From Pseudomonadota bacterium (GTDB lineage Bacteria; Pseudomonadota; Alphaproteobacteria; Paracaedibacterales; CAITNM01): 15,857 nucleotides of DNA. The stretch's first letter is position 1, and every line of letters starts with the position of its first letter. The notes below the pieces were generated by a model. That model did no database searches. It saw only the letters and a list, made by a program, of their open reading frames with translations, and was not told where the DNA came from. The stretch spans positions 1 through 15,857 of the forward strand of contig JAPLON010000018.1 in NCBI GenBank assembly GCA_026400695.1, given 5' to 3'. The position numbers and the translations under genes were made by a program. This document shows positions 7,566 to 15,700 of this stretch, in pieces.

Positions 7566-7652
7566 CCGTGGTGTTAAATTAAGTAATTTTACATAGATAT
7601 TTTGCGAACAGTCTATTAACAAAAAGTTAATGGGGTGTAGTATCATTTGTTT
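7566..7652 (-). promoter_or_regulatory. conserved upstream block of paralogue A, with TTAAC-N5-GTTAA
   Basis: Counterpart of the block at 6966-7051. Inverted repeat TTAAC (7616-7620), five A residues, GTTAA (7626-7630), followed by AGTATCATTTGT. On the minus strand TTGTTA, a 17-base spacer and TATCTA form a plausible -35/-10 pair, though in the other copy the -10 position is poor. Similarity this high in non-coding DNA suggests functional constraint or a recent duplication. Confidence 0.5.
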
Positions 7653-7754
7653 TGATAAGCATTTGCAAATTTTAGAAATAGTAGCCTAGAATTATTTATA
7701 AGATAATTTTTACGGAAAATGACATGTATTGTTACGGATATTTTTGTTAACCGT

Positions 7755-7783
7755 TTGTTAATAAATAGTTTGTCTAATCTAAT
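7755..7783 (+). promoter_or_regulatory. possible phhA promoter
   Basis: TTGTTA (7755-7760) and TCTAAT (7778-7783) are 17 bases apart and lie 25 bases upstream of the phhA start. A second TTGTTA lies at 7744-7749. The match to sigma-70 consensus is moderate. Confidence 0.35.
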
Positions 7784-7807
7784 TGAACTACAAACGCGAG
7801 AGTCGTT

Positions 7808-8638
7808 ATGCAATCAAAAGTACTATCAGAAATTCATACAAATATTTATGAACATCCCATGGTCACTAAGCAGGTGTGGGAAAATTTCACTGAAGAAGAT
7901 CACAGTACATGGAAATTTCTATTTGAACGCCAAGCTGTAGTTTTAAAAAATCGTGCCTGTGATGAAATCATTGAAGGTATGGAAAAGTTAGATATCTGTA
8001 ATGATAAAATCCCCAAAATGGAAGACATTAATGCCATTTTAAAAAGGGAAACAGGTTTTTCAGTAGTCGCAGTTAAGGGGTTCATTCCAGAAGATTTATT
8101 TTTTAAATTCTTAAGAGAGCGTAAATTTCCATCTACTTGCTTTATTAGAAAACCGCACCAAATGGATTACTTAGAAGAGCCAGATATTTTTCACGATATT
8201 TTTGGCCATGTGCCATTGCTGGTAAACCCAATATTTGCAGACTTTATGGAAGAATTTGGCCGTAAGGGGTTGCAATCGATTGAGTGTGGATTGTTAAAGT
8301 ATGCCGCTGCTTTGTATTGGTTTACTGTAGAATTTGGCTTAATTAAAACTGCTAATGGCTTGCGCATTTATGGAGCGGGAATAACTTCATCAAAGGGTGA
8401 GTCTATCTATTGCTTAGAATCTGAAATTCCGGCGCGCGTTAAATACAATATATTTAGGACAATGAAAACGAATTACCATATAGATTCTTTTCAAAAAAGT
8501 TACTTTGTCATTGAAAATTATGAAGAATTGTTTAAATCTGTACGCAGCCTTAATTGGCGAGAAATGCAAGAAGCATTAAAACAGTTCCCACAAATTGACC
8601 AGGGAATTTATGTTAATGAATTAGAAAAAGTAACTTAG
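7808..8638 (+). CDS. phhA: phenylalanine 4-monooxygenase (phenylalanine hydroxylase)
   Basis: Non-heme iron enzyme that hydroxylates L-phenylalanine to L-tyrosine with O2 and a reduced pterin. The product is 276 residues, the usual size of the single-domain bacterial enzymes, which lack the animal regulatory domain. The iron ligands are visible: His129 and His134 in EPDIFHDIFGHVP and Glu175 in YWFTVEFGL. The preceding FPSTCFIRKPHQMDYLEEPD block is also characteristic. ATG at 7808 follows a GAGAG-type ribosome site and gives a normal N-terminus. It is followed ten bases later by phhB, which regenerates the pterin, so the two form an operon. In some intracellular bacteria this enzyme supplies tyrosine or feeds pyomelanin formation; no homogentisate genes are in this window. 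Confidence 0.96.
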   Translation: MQSKVLSEIHTNIYEHPMVTKQVWENFTEEDHSTWKFLFERQAVVLKNRACDEIIEGMEKLDICNDKIPKMEDINAILKRETGFSVVAVKGFIPEDLFFKFLRERKFPSTCFIRKPHQMDYLEEPDIFHDIFGHVPLLVNPIFADFMEEFGRKGLQSIECGLLKYAAALYWFTVEFGLIKTANGLRIYGAGITSSKGESIYCLESEIPARVKYNIFRTMKTNYHIDSFQKSYFVIENYEELFKSVRSLNWREMQEALKQFPQIDQGIYVNELEKVT

Positions 8639-8647
8639 GAGAATTTT

Positions 8648-8995
8648 ATGGTAAATGTTGAAGCAAGTGTTTGTTTAATTGATAAGGCCTGTATCCCTTG
8701 TATGGGAGGAATTCCACCCTTAGATAGTGTAGCTACTAATAAATTACTGGCAGAAGTTGGCCATGGGTGGAAAATTAATGAAGCAGGACATTTATTTAAA
8801 GAATACAAATTTGACGATTTTATGGGGCCAATTGCTTTTGCCAACAGAATTGCTGAGCTGGCTGAAGCTGAGGCGCATCATCCAGACATAACGATTGCTT
8901 GGGGAAAGTGTTCAATTGAAATATGGACCCATAAAATTAGTGGCCTTACAGAAAGTGATTTTATTCTAGCTGCTAAAATAGAAGGAATAAACTAA
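8648..8995 (+). CDS. phhB: pterin-4a-carbinolamine dehydratase
   Basis: Dehydrates the 4a-hydroxy-pterin made by PhhA to quinonoid dihydropterin, allowing cofactor recycling in the cytoplasm. The 115-residue product has the family motif EAEAHHPDI (His77, His78, Pro79), followed by the conserved Trp, His95 and GLTESDF. The active site appears complete. A strong AGGAG overlaps the phhA stop codon and lies seven bases before the ATG, giving tight translational linkage. A hairpin at 9022-9054 follows the gene. Identification is firm by motif and context. Confidence 0.95.
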   Translation: MVNVEASVCLIDKACIPCMGGIPPLDSVATNKLLAEVGHGWKINEAGHLFKEYKFDDFMGPIAFANRIAELAEAEAHHPDITIAWGKCSIEIWTHKISGLTESDFILAAKIEGIN

Positions 8996-9021
8996 GGAGC
9001 TGCACCAAGTAATTTAGAAGT

Positions 9022-9054
9022 AACCATAACCTGCGTAGACGCGTGGGTATGGTT
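9022..9054 (+). terminator. imperfect hairpin after phhB
   Basis: AACCATA (9022-9028) pairs with TATGGTT (9048-9054); inside, CC/GG and GCG/CGC continue the stem with one A-G mismatch and one bulge around the loop TAGA. It lies 27 bases past the phhB stop. No U tract follows (CTTACTGG), so termination is plausible but not secure. Confidence 0.4.
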
Positions 9055-9130
9055 CTTACTGGTTATCAGTTTATGGACTTAATGCTTTAAAAAATTACTG
9101 CCTGATTTTCGGCGGCATATTTTTTTCTCA

Positions 9131-9146
9131 GGTTCTATAATGAACC
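9131..9146 (+). promoter_or_regulatory. possible ada promoter -10 framed by an inverted repeat
   Basis: A consensus TATAAT (9136-9141) is flanked exactly by GGTTC (9131-9135) and GAACC (9142-9146). It lies 36 bases before the ada ATG. No good -35 is present at the expected spacing, which would fit an activator-dependent promoter such as Ada autoregulation. I do not see a clear match to the E. coli Ada box. Confidence 0.4.
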
Positions 9147-9177
9147 ATGTGAAAGATGATTGTCGCAAAGGGCAAAA

Positions 9178-10227
9178 ATGCTATCCGAAAAAAACAAGCA
9201 AGAATTTTACCAAGCTTTGATTGATAAAAATACAGAGTATGAATGTGTATTTTTTGTAGGAGTAAAAACTACAGGAGTTTTTTGCCGGCCGACATGTGGG
9301 GCACGCAAACCAAAATTTGAGAATTGCGAATTTTTTAAGACTGCACAAGCAGCTTTGCTAGCCTCATATCGTCCATGCTTGCGTTGTCGTCCTCTTTCTC
9401 ATCCCAACCATGTTTCTGATTTGGTGCGCACCCTTGTGGAAGCTATTGAGGCTAATCCTGAAAAAAGATGGAAAACTCATGATTTTGAAAAACTGTCCGT
9501 TGATACCTGCACGGCACGACGCCAATTTAAAAAACGCTTCAATATGACCTTTGTTGAATATGCTCGTGCACGGCGTTTAGGAATTGCCATGAAACAAATC
9601 AGAGCTGGTGAACCCGTGATTGAAACACAGCTAAATTCCGGCTATGAATCAAGCAGTGGCTTTAGGGATGCTTTTTCAAAAATTATGGGTGCTGCACCAA
9701 GCAATTTAAAAAACCAGCATAATCTGCTTAAATCAGCGTGGTTAGATACTCCCTTAGGACCGATGTTGGCGATAGCTGATGATATGTCTTTGCATCTACT
9801 TGAATTTGTTGACAGGCGTGGATTAGAGCGCGAGATTGAGCGTTTACGTACACGTTGCAAGGCAGCGATTGTTCCTGGCATGACATCTCCAATTAAATCA
9901 ATCCAAACAGAACTTGATAAATATTTTAAGGGCGACCTGAATGTTTTTCAAACTCCATTAAAGTTGTTGGGTAGTGACTTTCAAAAGAGTGCATGGCAGG
10001 CATTGGTTGAAATTCCCTATGGGCAAACGCGAAGTTACATGCAACAAGCTGAATTCATTGGTAACCCAAAGGCATTTAGGGCAGTAGCTAATGCAAATGG
10101 TGCTAACCAAATTGCCATTGTTATTCCGTGTCATCGCATTATTAATGCCAATGGCGAATTGGGTGGGTATGGTGGTGGCGTAGCGCGTAAAAAATGGTTG
10201 ATTGAGCATGAACGACAATATAGTTAA
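9178..10227 (+). CDS. ada: Ada: methylation-responsive regulator and O6-methylguanine-DNA methyltransferase
   Basis: Bifunctional suicide repair protein and transcription activator of the adaptive response to alkylation. The 349-residue product has all three parts. The N-terminal zinc domain has Cys36, Cys40, Cys67 and Cys70 (CRPTC and CLRC), matching Cys38/42/69/72 of E. coli Ada, where Cys38 accepts methyl from phosphotriesters. An AraC-type helix-turn-helix lies near 85-180 (TARRQFKKRFNMTFVEYARA, SGYESSSGFRDAFSK). The C-terminal methyltransferase domain has the acceptor Cys318 in IPCHRI, equivalent to E. coli Cys321. I chose ATG at 9178 because AAGGG sits five bases upstream; an in-frame TTG at 9160 has no such site. 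Its last 20 bases overlap alkD. Activation of its own operon by methylated Ada is known for the family and inferred here. Confidence 0.95.
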   Translation: MLSEKNKQEFYQALIDKNTEYECVFFVGVKTTGVFCRPTCGARKPKFENCEFFKTAQAALLASYRPCLRCRPLSHPNHVSDLVRTLVEAIEANPEKRWKTHDFEKLSVDTCTARRQFKKRFNMTFVEYARARRLGIAMKQIRAGEPVIETQLNSGYESSSGFRDAFSKIMGAAPSNLKNQHNLLKSAWLDTPLGPMLAIADDMSLHLLEFVDRRGLEREIERLRTRCKAAIVPGMTSPIKSIQTELDKYFKGDLNVFQTPLKLLGSDFQKSAWQALVEIPYGQTRSYMQQAEFIGNPKAFRAVANANGANQIAIVIPCHRIINANGELGGYGGGVARKKWLIEHERQYS

Positions 10228-10900
10228 GCACATTAGAGAACACTTGCTTGTGGTGGCTAAAAGCACGCCAAAGCCAAATGTAGTATTTTTTAAAACCGGT
10301 AAGGGTGATTATGCTGAGCATGACCAATTCATTGGCGTGACTGTGCCAGATTTACGCAAAATTGCTAAGCAATATAGCCAAATTAGTTTGCAGTGTTTAC
10401 AGATTCTTTTAAATTCAAAGTTTAATGAAGAACGTTTGTTGGCTCTATTAATTTTGACCAATCAGTACGCTAATAATAAAAATGAAATTTACCAATTTTA
10501 CATCGATAACTTAGGACAAGTTAATAATTGGAACTTGGTTGATGCATCTGCACACTTAATTGTTGGGGCACATTTACATAATCAAGATAAAGAAATTTTA
10601 TTCAAGTTTGCAAAATCGCCAATAATGTGGGAACGACGCATTGCAATAGTTGCTACCTGGCACTTTATAAAAAATAATGAGCACGCTACAACTGTTAAAA
10701 TAGCTGAGGTTTTGCTTAATGATGATCATGACCTTATTCATAAAGCAGTTGGCTGGATGCTGCGTGAAGTTGGCAAAAAGGATATTGATATTTTACGTAA
10801 TTTTTTAAATAGATTTGCACTTAAAATGCCACGTACAATGCTGCGCTATTCAATTGAAAAATTTCCAGAAATTGAGCGTAAGGCTTTTTTGAAAAAGTGA
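10208..10900 (+). CDS. alkD: AlkD-type DNA alkylation repair glycosylase
   Basis: HEAT-like repeat DNA glycosylase family that removes N3- and N7-alkylated purines without flipping the base. The 230-residue product matches the family in length and order: ERLLALLILTNQY, then NNWNLVDASAH with the Trp and the catalytic Asp, SPIMWERRIAIVATW, HKAVGWMLREVGKKD with the second DNA-contacting Trp, and PRTMLRYSIEKFP. ATG at 10208 lies inside the 3' end of ada, overlapping by 20 bases, so translation is probably coupled. Pairing with ada gives one transcript repairing O6-alkylguanine, phosphotriesters and N-alkylpurines. E. coli pairs ada with alkB instead; no alkB is present here. Confidence 0.93.
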   Translation: MNDNIVKHIREHLLVVAKSTPKPNVVFFKTGKGDYAEHDQFIGVTVPDLRKIAKQYSQISLQCLQILLNSKFNEERLLALLILTNQYANNKNEIYQFYIDNLGQVNNWNLVDASAHLIVGAHLHNQDKEILFKFAKSPIMWERRIAIVATWHFIKNNEHATTVKIAEVLLNDDHDLIHKAVGWMLREVGKKDIDILRNFLNRFALKMPRTMLRYSIEKFPEIERKAFLKK

Positions 10901-10924
10901 AATAGGCCAGTTTCCTAGCCTATT
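10901..10924. terminator. hairpin between converging alkD and MFS genes
   Basis: AATAGGC (10901-10907) pairs perfectly with GCCTATT (10918-10924) around a ten-base loop. It begins directly after the alkD stop and ends six bases before the stop of the converging transporter gene. On the minus strand it is followed by TTTCACTTTTTC, a reasonable U-rich tail, so it probably serves the transporter at least as well as alkD. Confidence 0.6.
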
Positions 10925-10930
10925 CGTTAT

Positions 10931-12121
10931 CTATTGGTTTTTAATTAGCCTTTTAAAAATTATTTTCATCCCTATGCCAATAGCCAAGAAAAATATTGGC
11001 ATTGGTATTAGAGTACCGTTGTGCAGTATGCCCATAGCAAGAGTTATCAAAGCTACAACAATATAGTAAAAGAACCCAAACAAGGCTGATGCTGTGCCAA
11101 TTGCTTGTTTATAGTGTTGTAATGATTTTGCCAAGGAATTGGTGGATACCATACAATTACCTGCCATAGTTAACATCATGCAAAAAATAGTGATAAATAT
11201 TAAATTTTCTGATGATATATTCACAAATTTTGCAACTAGAACTACGACTGAAAAAATTGCACAACTTGCTATGGTTAACCAGATACCTATTTTGATAATT
11301 TCTAAGGAATTTAAATGATTATGAAGTTTCCTTGAAATTAAACCTCCAGCGGTTGTTGCTAAGGCAAGTAACCCAAAAGTAGCGCCATACATACTTGGTG
11401 AAAGACCCAAAATATCAATTAATGAAAATGGCCCTTCAGCGTAATAGCTAAAGTTAATACCATTACATAAACCTACCAGTAGTCCGCATCCAATTACATT
11501 TTTATCCAATGCCAAGCATCGCAAGGTTGATAACAGATTTGGCAGGTGACGATTTTGTGCTGGTAAAGTTTCGCACAGATTCGTCATTGATATAATTAAA
11601 ACAATAATCCCAAAAAAAGTTAACAAAATAAATATCATTTGCCAGCCTAATTCTTGGGTAATAAGTCCGCCGACAATTGGCCCAAGCGCTGGAAATATTG
11701 CTAAAGATCCCCCAATAACGGAATACGCTTTGCTTAAGTCTTTACCTTGATAAGCATCACGACATATTGCTTGTCCTAATACGCTGCCAATACTGCCACC
11801 AAAGCCCTGAATGAATCTGCTTACCATGAGTAACCAAAAAGAATCAGATAGGTAGCAAAGAAAAGAACCAATAATATAGGTGATTATTCCAGCAATTATG
11901 CACGGCTTCCTGCCAAAGTGGTCAGATATGCGGCCCCAAAAAAAGGTGCCTATGCCAAAGCTAAAAAGATAAATGGTAAGCGTATATTCAATCCACGATT
12001 GCTTTACTTTTAAAAAGTCTGCGATTGATGGTATAGCCGGTGAGTAAACAGTTTCAGAAATCATACCGATTCCTGCAATAAGTACAATTAGCCAGACTGC
12101 TGGCATAGAATTATTTTTCAT
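10931..12121 (-). CDS. Bcr/CflA-type MFS drug exporter
   Basis: Inner-membrane proton-coupled exporter of the DHA1 group, which includes Bcr (bicyclomycin/sulfonamide efflux). The 396-residue product shows about 12 hydrophobic segments. Motif A lies between helices 2 and 3 (GRISDHFGRKP). The Bcr-like segment RFIQGFGGSIGSVLGQAICRD matches helix 4 and its following loop, and the antiporter motif is in helix 5 (PALGPIVGG). The family's early ETVYSPAIPSIA segment is also present. ATG at 12121 is preceded by AAGGAC at good spacing. The gene stands alone on this strand. Its substrate cannot be told from sequence; toxic compound or metabolite export is expected. Confidence 0.9.
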   Translation of the reverse strand: MKNNSMPAVWLIVLIAGIGMISETVYSPAIPSIADFLKVKQSWIEYTLTIYLFSFGIGTFFWGRISDHFGRKPCIIAGIITYIIGSFLCYLSDSFWLLMVSRFIQGFGGSIGSVLGQAICRDAYQGKDLSKAYSVIGGSLAIFPALGPIVGGLITQELGWQMIFILLTFFGIIVLIISMTNLCETLPAQNRHLPNLLSTLRCLALDKNVIGCGLLVGLCNGINFSYYAEGPFSLIDILGLSPSMYGATFGLLALATTAGGLISRKLHNHLNSLEIIKIGIWLTIASCAIFSVVVLVAKFVNISSENLIFITIFCMMLTMAGNCMVSTNSLAKSLQHYKQAIGTASALFGFFYYIVVALITLAMGILHNGTLIPMPIFFLAIGIGMKIIFKRLIKNQ

Positions 12122-12423
12122 GATAAAAGTCCTTGTAAAAATTTTGGTAAAATAAACCCATCCCCTTAAAAAGGGGGCCTAATAATACCTAATCTTTAAA
12201 CAATGACAATGATCTTCATAACTACTTATCCTCCACTCGTACTTTACGTATACCAGAAAATAATGAATTTTCAAACAAATCAATTTCTACTGTAACAACA
12301 AATTGGTATTATCTACTTAAGCAAATTAGAAATGTCCCAGAAAGATTTTTTCATTATTTTAACTAAAAATTAACATACTCCCTTCAAGCTATACCTATGG
12401 GAAAATTTCTTAACGATTAACTT
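12122..12423. other. divergent intergenic region with hairpin and long-range inverted repeat
   Basis: About 300 bases separate the divergent transporter and large-protein genes; no ORF is credible in it. CCCCTT (12162-12167), AAA and AAGGGG (12171-12176) form a perfect hairpin in the transporter leader. ATAATACCTAAT near 12182 and ATTGGTATTAT at 12302-12312 are inverse copies apart from one missing base, about 110 bases apart. Promoters for both flanking genes should lie here, but I cannot fix a consensus -35/-10 pair for either. No strong ribosome site precedes the ATG at 12424. Confidence 0.5.
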
Positions 12424-12762
12424 ATGAAAAAATTTATTAAAAATCTCGGCGTTGTTGCTGTATTTGGAGCAAGCTTTATTTCAGTTGAAATGCAAACACA
12501 ATTAGAGGCTACAGATGCTTATAGTTCTTCGCAGGCACAAGTATTAGAACCAGATAAAGTACCATCAATTAGTGGGTTAAGAGCATCTAATGTTGTATCG
12601 GTTAGCCAAAGCCTTACACGGTGGTTTAGTGAAAATGGAGGTACATTTTTAAAAGATAAGTATCCAGGAGGACTTCCAACAAGACCAGCTCTGGTACGCT
12701 CAAAACTATGGTGGCAGCAAAGCCTCCGAAGCAGAATTGGAACAAGCAAGAGTACAGGCTAG
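12424..12762 (+). CDS. N-terminal portion of a large secreted protein, cut by a frameshift
   Basis: This frame begins with a clear signal peptide (MKKFIKNLGVVAVFGASFI, cleavage probably near residues 20-32) and runs 112 residues before a stop at 12760-12762. The first 90 or so residues have AT-ending codons like the neighbouring genes. The last 15-20 (WWQQSLRSRIGTSKSTG) look out of frame, while the +1 frame from about 12700 reads smoothly into a very long ORF. Removing one A from the A4 tract at 12702-12705 joins the two frames as ...LVRSNYGGSKASEAELEQ, with normal codon use on both sides. I therefore read this as the 5' end of the gene continuing to the window edge. The alternative, a free-standing 112-residue secreted protein, is less likely. 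Confidence 0.6.
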   Translation: MKKFIKNLGVVAVFGASFISVEMQTQLEATDAYSSSQAQVLEPDKVPSISGLRASNVVSVSQSLTRWFSENGGTFLKDKYPGGLPTRPALVRSKLWWQQSLRSRIGTSKSTG

Positions 12763-15700
12763 AAGTGAAGGTTCAGCAGAAGTTGCAAAACTAAAAAATG
12801 AGCTTGCTATTACAACTGGTCTTGTAGCTAGTGGTGGACAGTTTACAAATAAGTCTATTACAAAAGCTGTAGAACATATAAGGCAGGCAAGAGAGGTAAA
12901 AGATTTTTCTTCAAAATTTAATGAACATGATATGGAAATTACAGTTAGCGCTGTTGTTGATGGCACTCCATTAACTTATAAGTTTGATAATTTAGCTATC
13001 AATGATTTTTATGCCTTAAAACTGGTTTTTGCAGTTTTTGAAAATATGTATTCAAAAGCCTATAGTGCAGCATCAAACGCCATGGGGAATTTGATTACAG
13101 AGATTTTGACAAGTAGTTCTCCGCAACCTCATCATTTTAAGCAAATTGAAGATCTAAGTACTGCTAGCAAAGGATTAGAAGCTTATTTGAAATATCATCA
13201 AGAAATAAGTGCTGCTTTACAAAGTGCTAAAGCAATTCCATTGGCAAAATTTTTAAATGTTAAATTTTTAGCACCATCCGCAATTAATCAAATGCGTGAA
13301 CGCGTTTTGAAAGGTTTTCTTGAAGTTGATGATATTATTAAACATGCCAGATTACCTGACCAAAGTCCTTCATTGGTCGGGTTCTTAGATAAAATTCGTG
13401 AATCAATTTCGCTACCAAGTTCAGTAAGCTTTTCTGAAGAAGAAATCGCTAATCTTCTTAAGGAGCTTGGATTTTTATTAGAAGATGACGACAGTGGAGA
13501 AATTATTGTCGGCGGTGATTATTTTGAAGGAGTCAATAAATTAGTACAATTATTAAATAGCATTGCAATTGCCATAAAGAAAAAACATGAGAGCATTTAC
13601 GCTACAGTCGAAGTAGCAGAGGAAGAGAAACAAAAAGGAACGGGATTATTTACAAGGGTAAGCCAGGCAATATTAGCAAATAATCTTAGGGATTCTTGTT
13701 TCGGTGAATTAGTTGATCTATGTTCAGGTAAAAGTATAGATACAACAGTTGCTTTACCAGCTAAAGAATTTTTAATTACGCTTAAAGAAATTGGGTCAGC
13801 TGCTCCAGTTACTCCAACTCTTGCATATCAGGATGGTAAAGAATTAACAAAAACTATTATGAGGAGAATAGGTGGATCAACTCTTTCGTCTTCGCCTTCG
13901 CCTTCGCATTTGCCAGTAGCTACGCTTAAGTTAGATGAAACAGCGCTTAAACCATTTAAAGCCGTTTTATTTTTGATGCAGGTTTTTGCAAAACCGCAGT
14001 ATGAAAAAGTTATAGATAAGTCAATTTTAAGTAATAAATTAAAGTTAGACGAAAAGGCTGCTTTAAGTCTTTATTTCCAATACAGCATACATGAACTTCA
14101 AAGAGCTTTCAGTGTTGTGCCTACGGATTTTGTTTTGTCTGTAGAAGATCATGAAAAATTAAGAAAATCTGAAAGTATAACTTTTATAGATATGTATGTT
14201 AAATCAGTAATGGATGGTAAACCCATATCAGCTGATTTTGCTACACTAAAAGCAACCGTTTTGGGCATGACTCCTGAGGTTGCAATAAAATCAAATCTTA
14301 CTTTGCGGGTTTGTGAATTTTTGGCATTAGATTCTGTTTCTAAAAGTATTACAGAAGAAAAAAGGATACATGCTGAAAAGGAAGAGAGAGAAGCAAAAGC
14401 TGCTAAGGAAAAGGGCGAAAGCTATACTGGTAAGGCCTTTGACGCTAGAAAAAAAATTGAACCACAGTTAAGTTCAGGAAAAGTAAAAGAGATTACTGAA
14501 ATTGTAGCGTACTATAATGGAAACCCTGCAATCACAAGATCTTTGCTAAGTTTTAAAATATTAGGTAATGACTTGGCTACGGACAACGATAAAGGAGATC
14601 TTGTTGATGCTTATTTCCGTTTAGACAGTGGCTTAAGTGTAAACAAAAAAGCGGAAAATCTAAGAAAATTTCTAGGGCAATCACTTGCTGGTAGTGCGAA
14701 AAGTGGTGATTTTGTAACCGCTGCACTGAGTTTACCCACTATAAAAACAGATTATGAAATGGCTTACTCTGCACTTGGAAAAACCCTTGGCCAATTTGCT
14801 GATGATCCTAATAAGAAAGTATTAGAAGGACTAATGGCATTTTCTAGTAAGGCCTTAAGCAATAATCTTGATACCCTTGCTACTGTTTCAAAGCACCTTG
14901 GAAATCTAACGGATTCACTAAAAGTAATTCGTGACTTTCTTACTAAAGGTAATGATAGTAAAGCCGTAGCAACATCCCACGGCAGTATGGCAAAGTCTCC
15001 ATTCATATTTGTTGTTGCAGCAGGTTTACAAACTTTAGAATTTTCTAAATTGTTTAAGTGCGATAATTATTTTGATTCCCTATACAGTGCTGCAAAAGCA
15101 TTGCATTACCTTGAGCTTACAATGCCATCAGATAATGATCTTGAATTTTTAAAGAGTGCTTTGATTACTGTACCTGGGATAGGAACTACAGAAATAGCTG
15201 AGACCACTATTCAAATTGATGCAGTTATAGAGCTGGTAAAAAGTGTTAAAGTAGATTGTGCTAACTTTTTTGAGCAGATTAAAAAAGTGTTGCGATTTGC
15301 AACAGAATTTAAGTTATTAAAAGATAAGTACGATAGTCCGACAGGAACTGAGACTCTTGATCTTTATGCTAATATTGATAAATTGGTTGTCCCACTTGCG
15401 CCCCCAGCGTTTCCAGATATGGCAGCATCAGTGAAAAGCCCTTTGGGGTCGCAAGCTGTAGTATTTTCTGATGAGAGAGGTTTGGCAAAGTTTAATCTAC
15501 CAAGTGAGGATTCTATATATAGAAAATTATCAATAGATCCGGCCACGGTTCAAGGTGCTTCGCAAAAAGAATTAGATATAATGCTGCAGAAAAAAATAGC
15601 TTATTATAAAGAGCTCCTTCAAGAGCAATTGCGTTATTTTAGTCAAGTTGATTTTACCAAAATAAATGAATCTAATACTGTGCATTTTGTACGGCAGCTA

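Noticed and set aside
7719..7940. Plus-strand ORF of 73 codons overlapping the phhA start
   Set aside because: It covers the phhA promoter region and runs out of frame through the conserved hydroxylase gene.
8997..9020. Similarity of bases just after phhB to the ada segment encoding GAAPSNLK near 9690, suggesting an araC-type gene remnant
   Set aside because: The match covers only about 24 bases and the following translation bears no resemblance to Ada, so chance is more likely.
12648..12654. T-TTA-AAA heptamer in frame within the N-terminal ORF of the large gene, a classic -1 slippery pattern
   Set aside because: A -1 shift here reaches TAA at 12657-12659 after one codon, whereas the long downstream ORF is in the +1 frame, so -1 recoding cannot join them.
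12706..12966. Minus-strand ORF of 86 codons opposite the frameshift region
   Set aside because: Composition (Ser/Ala/Cys-rich) is that of a complement of helical coding sequence, and the plus strand is open for more than 1,000 codons here.
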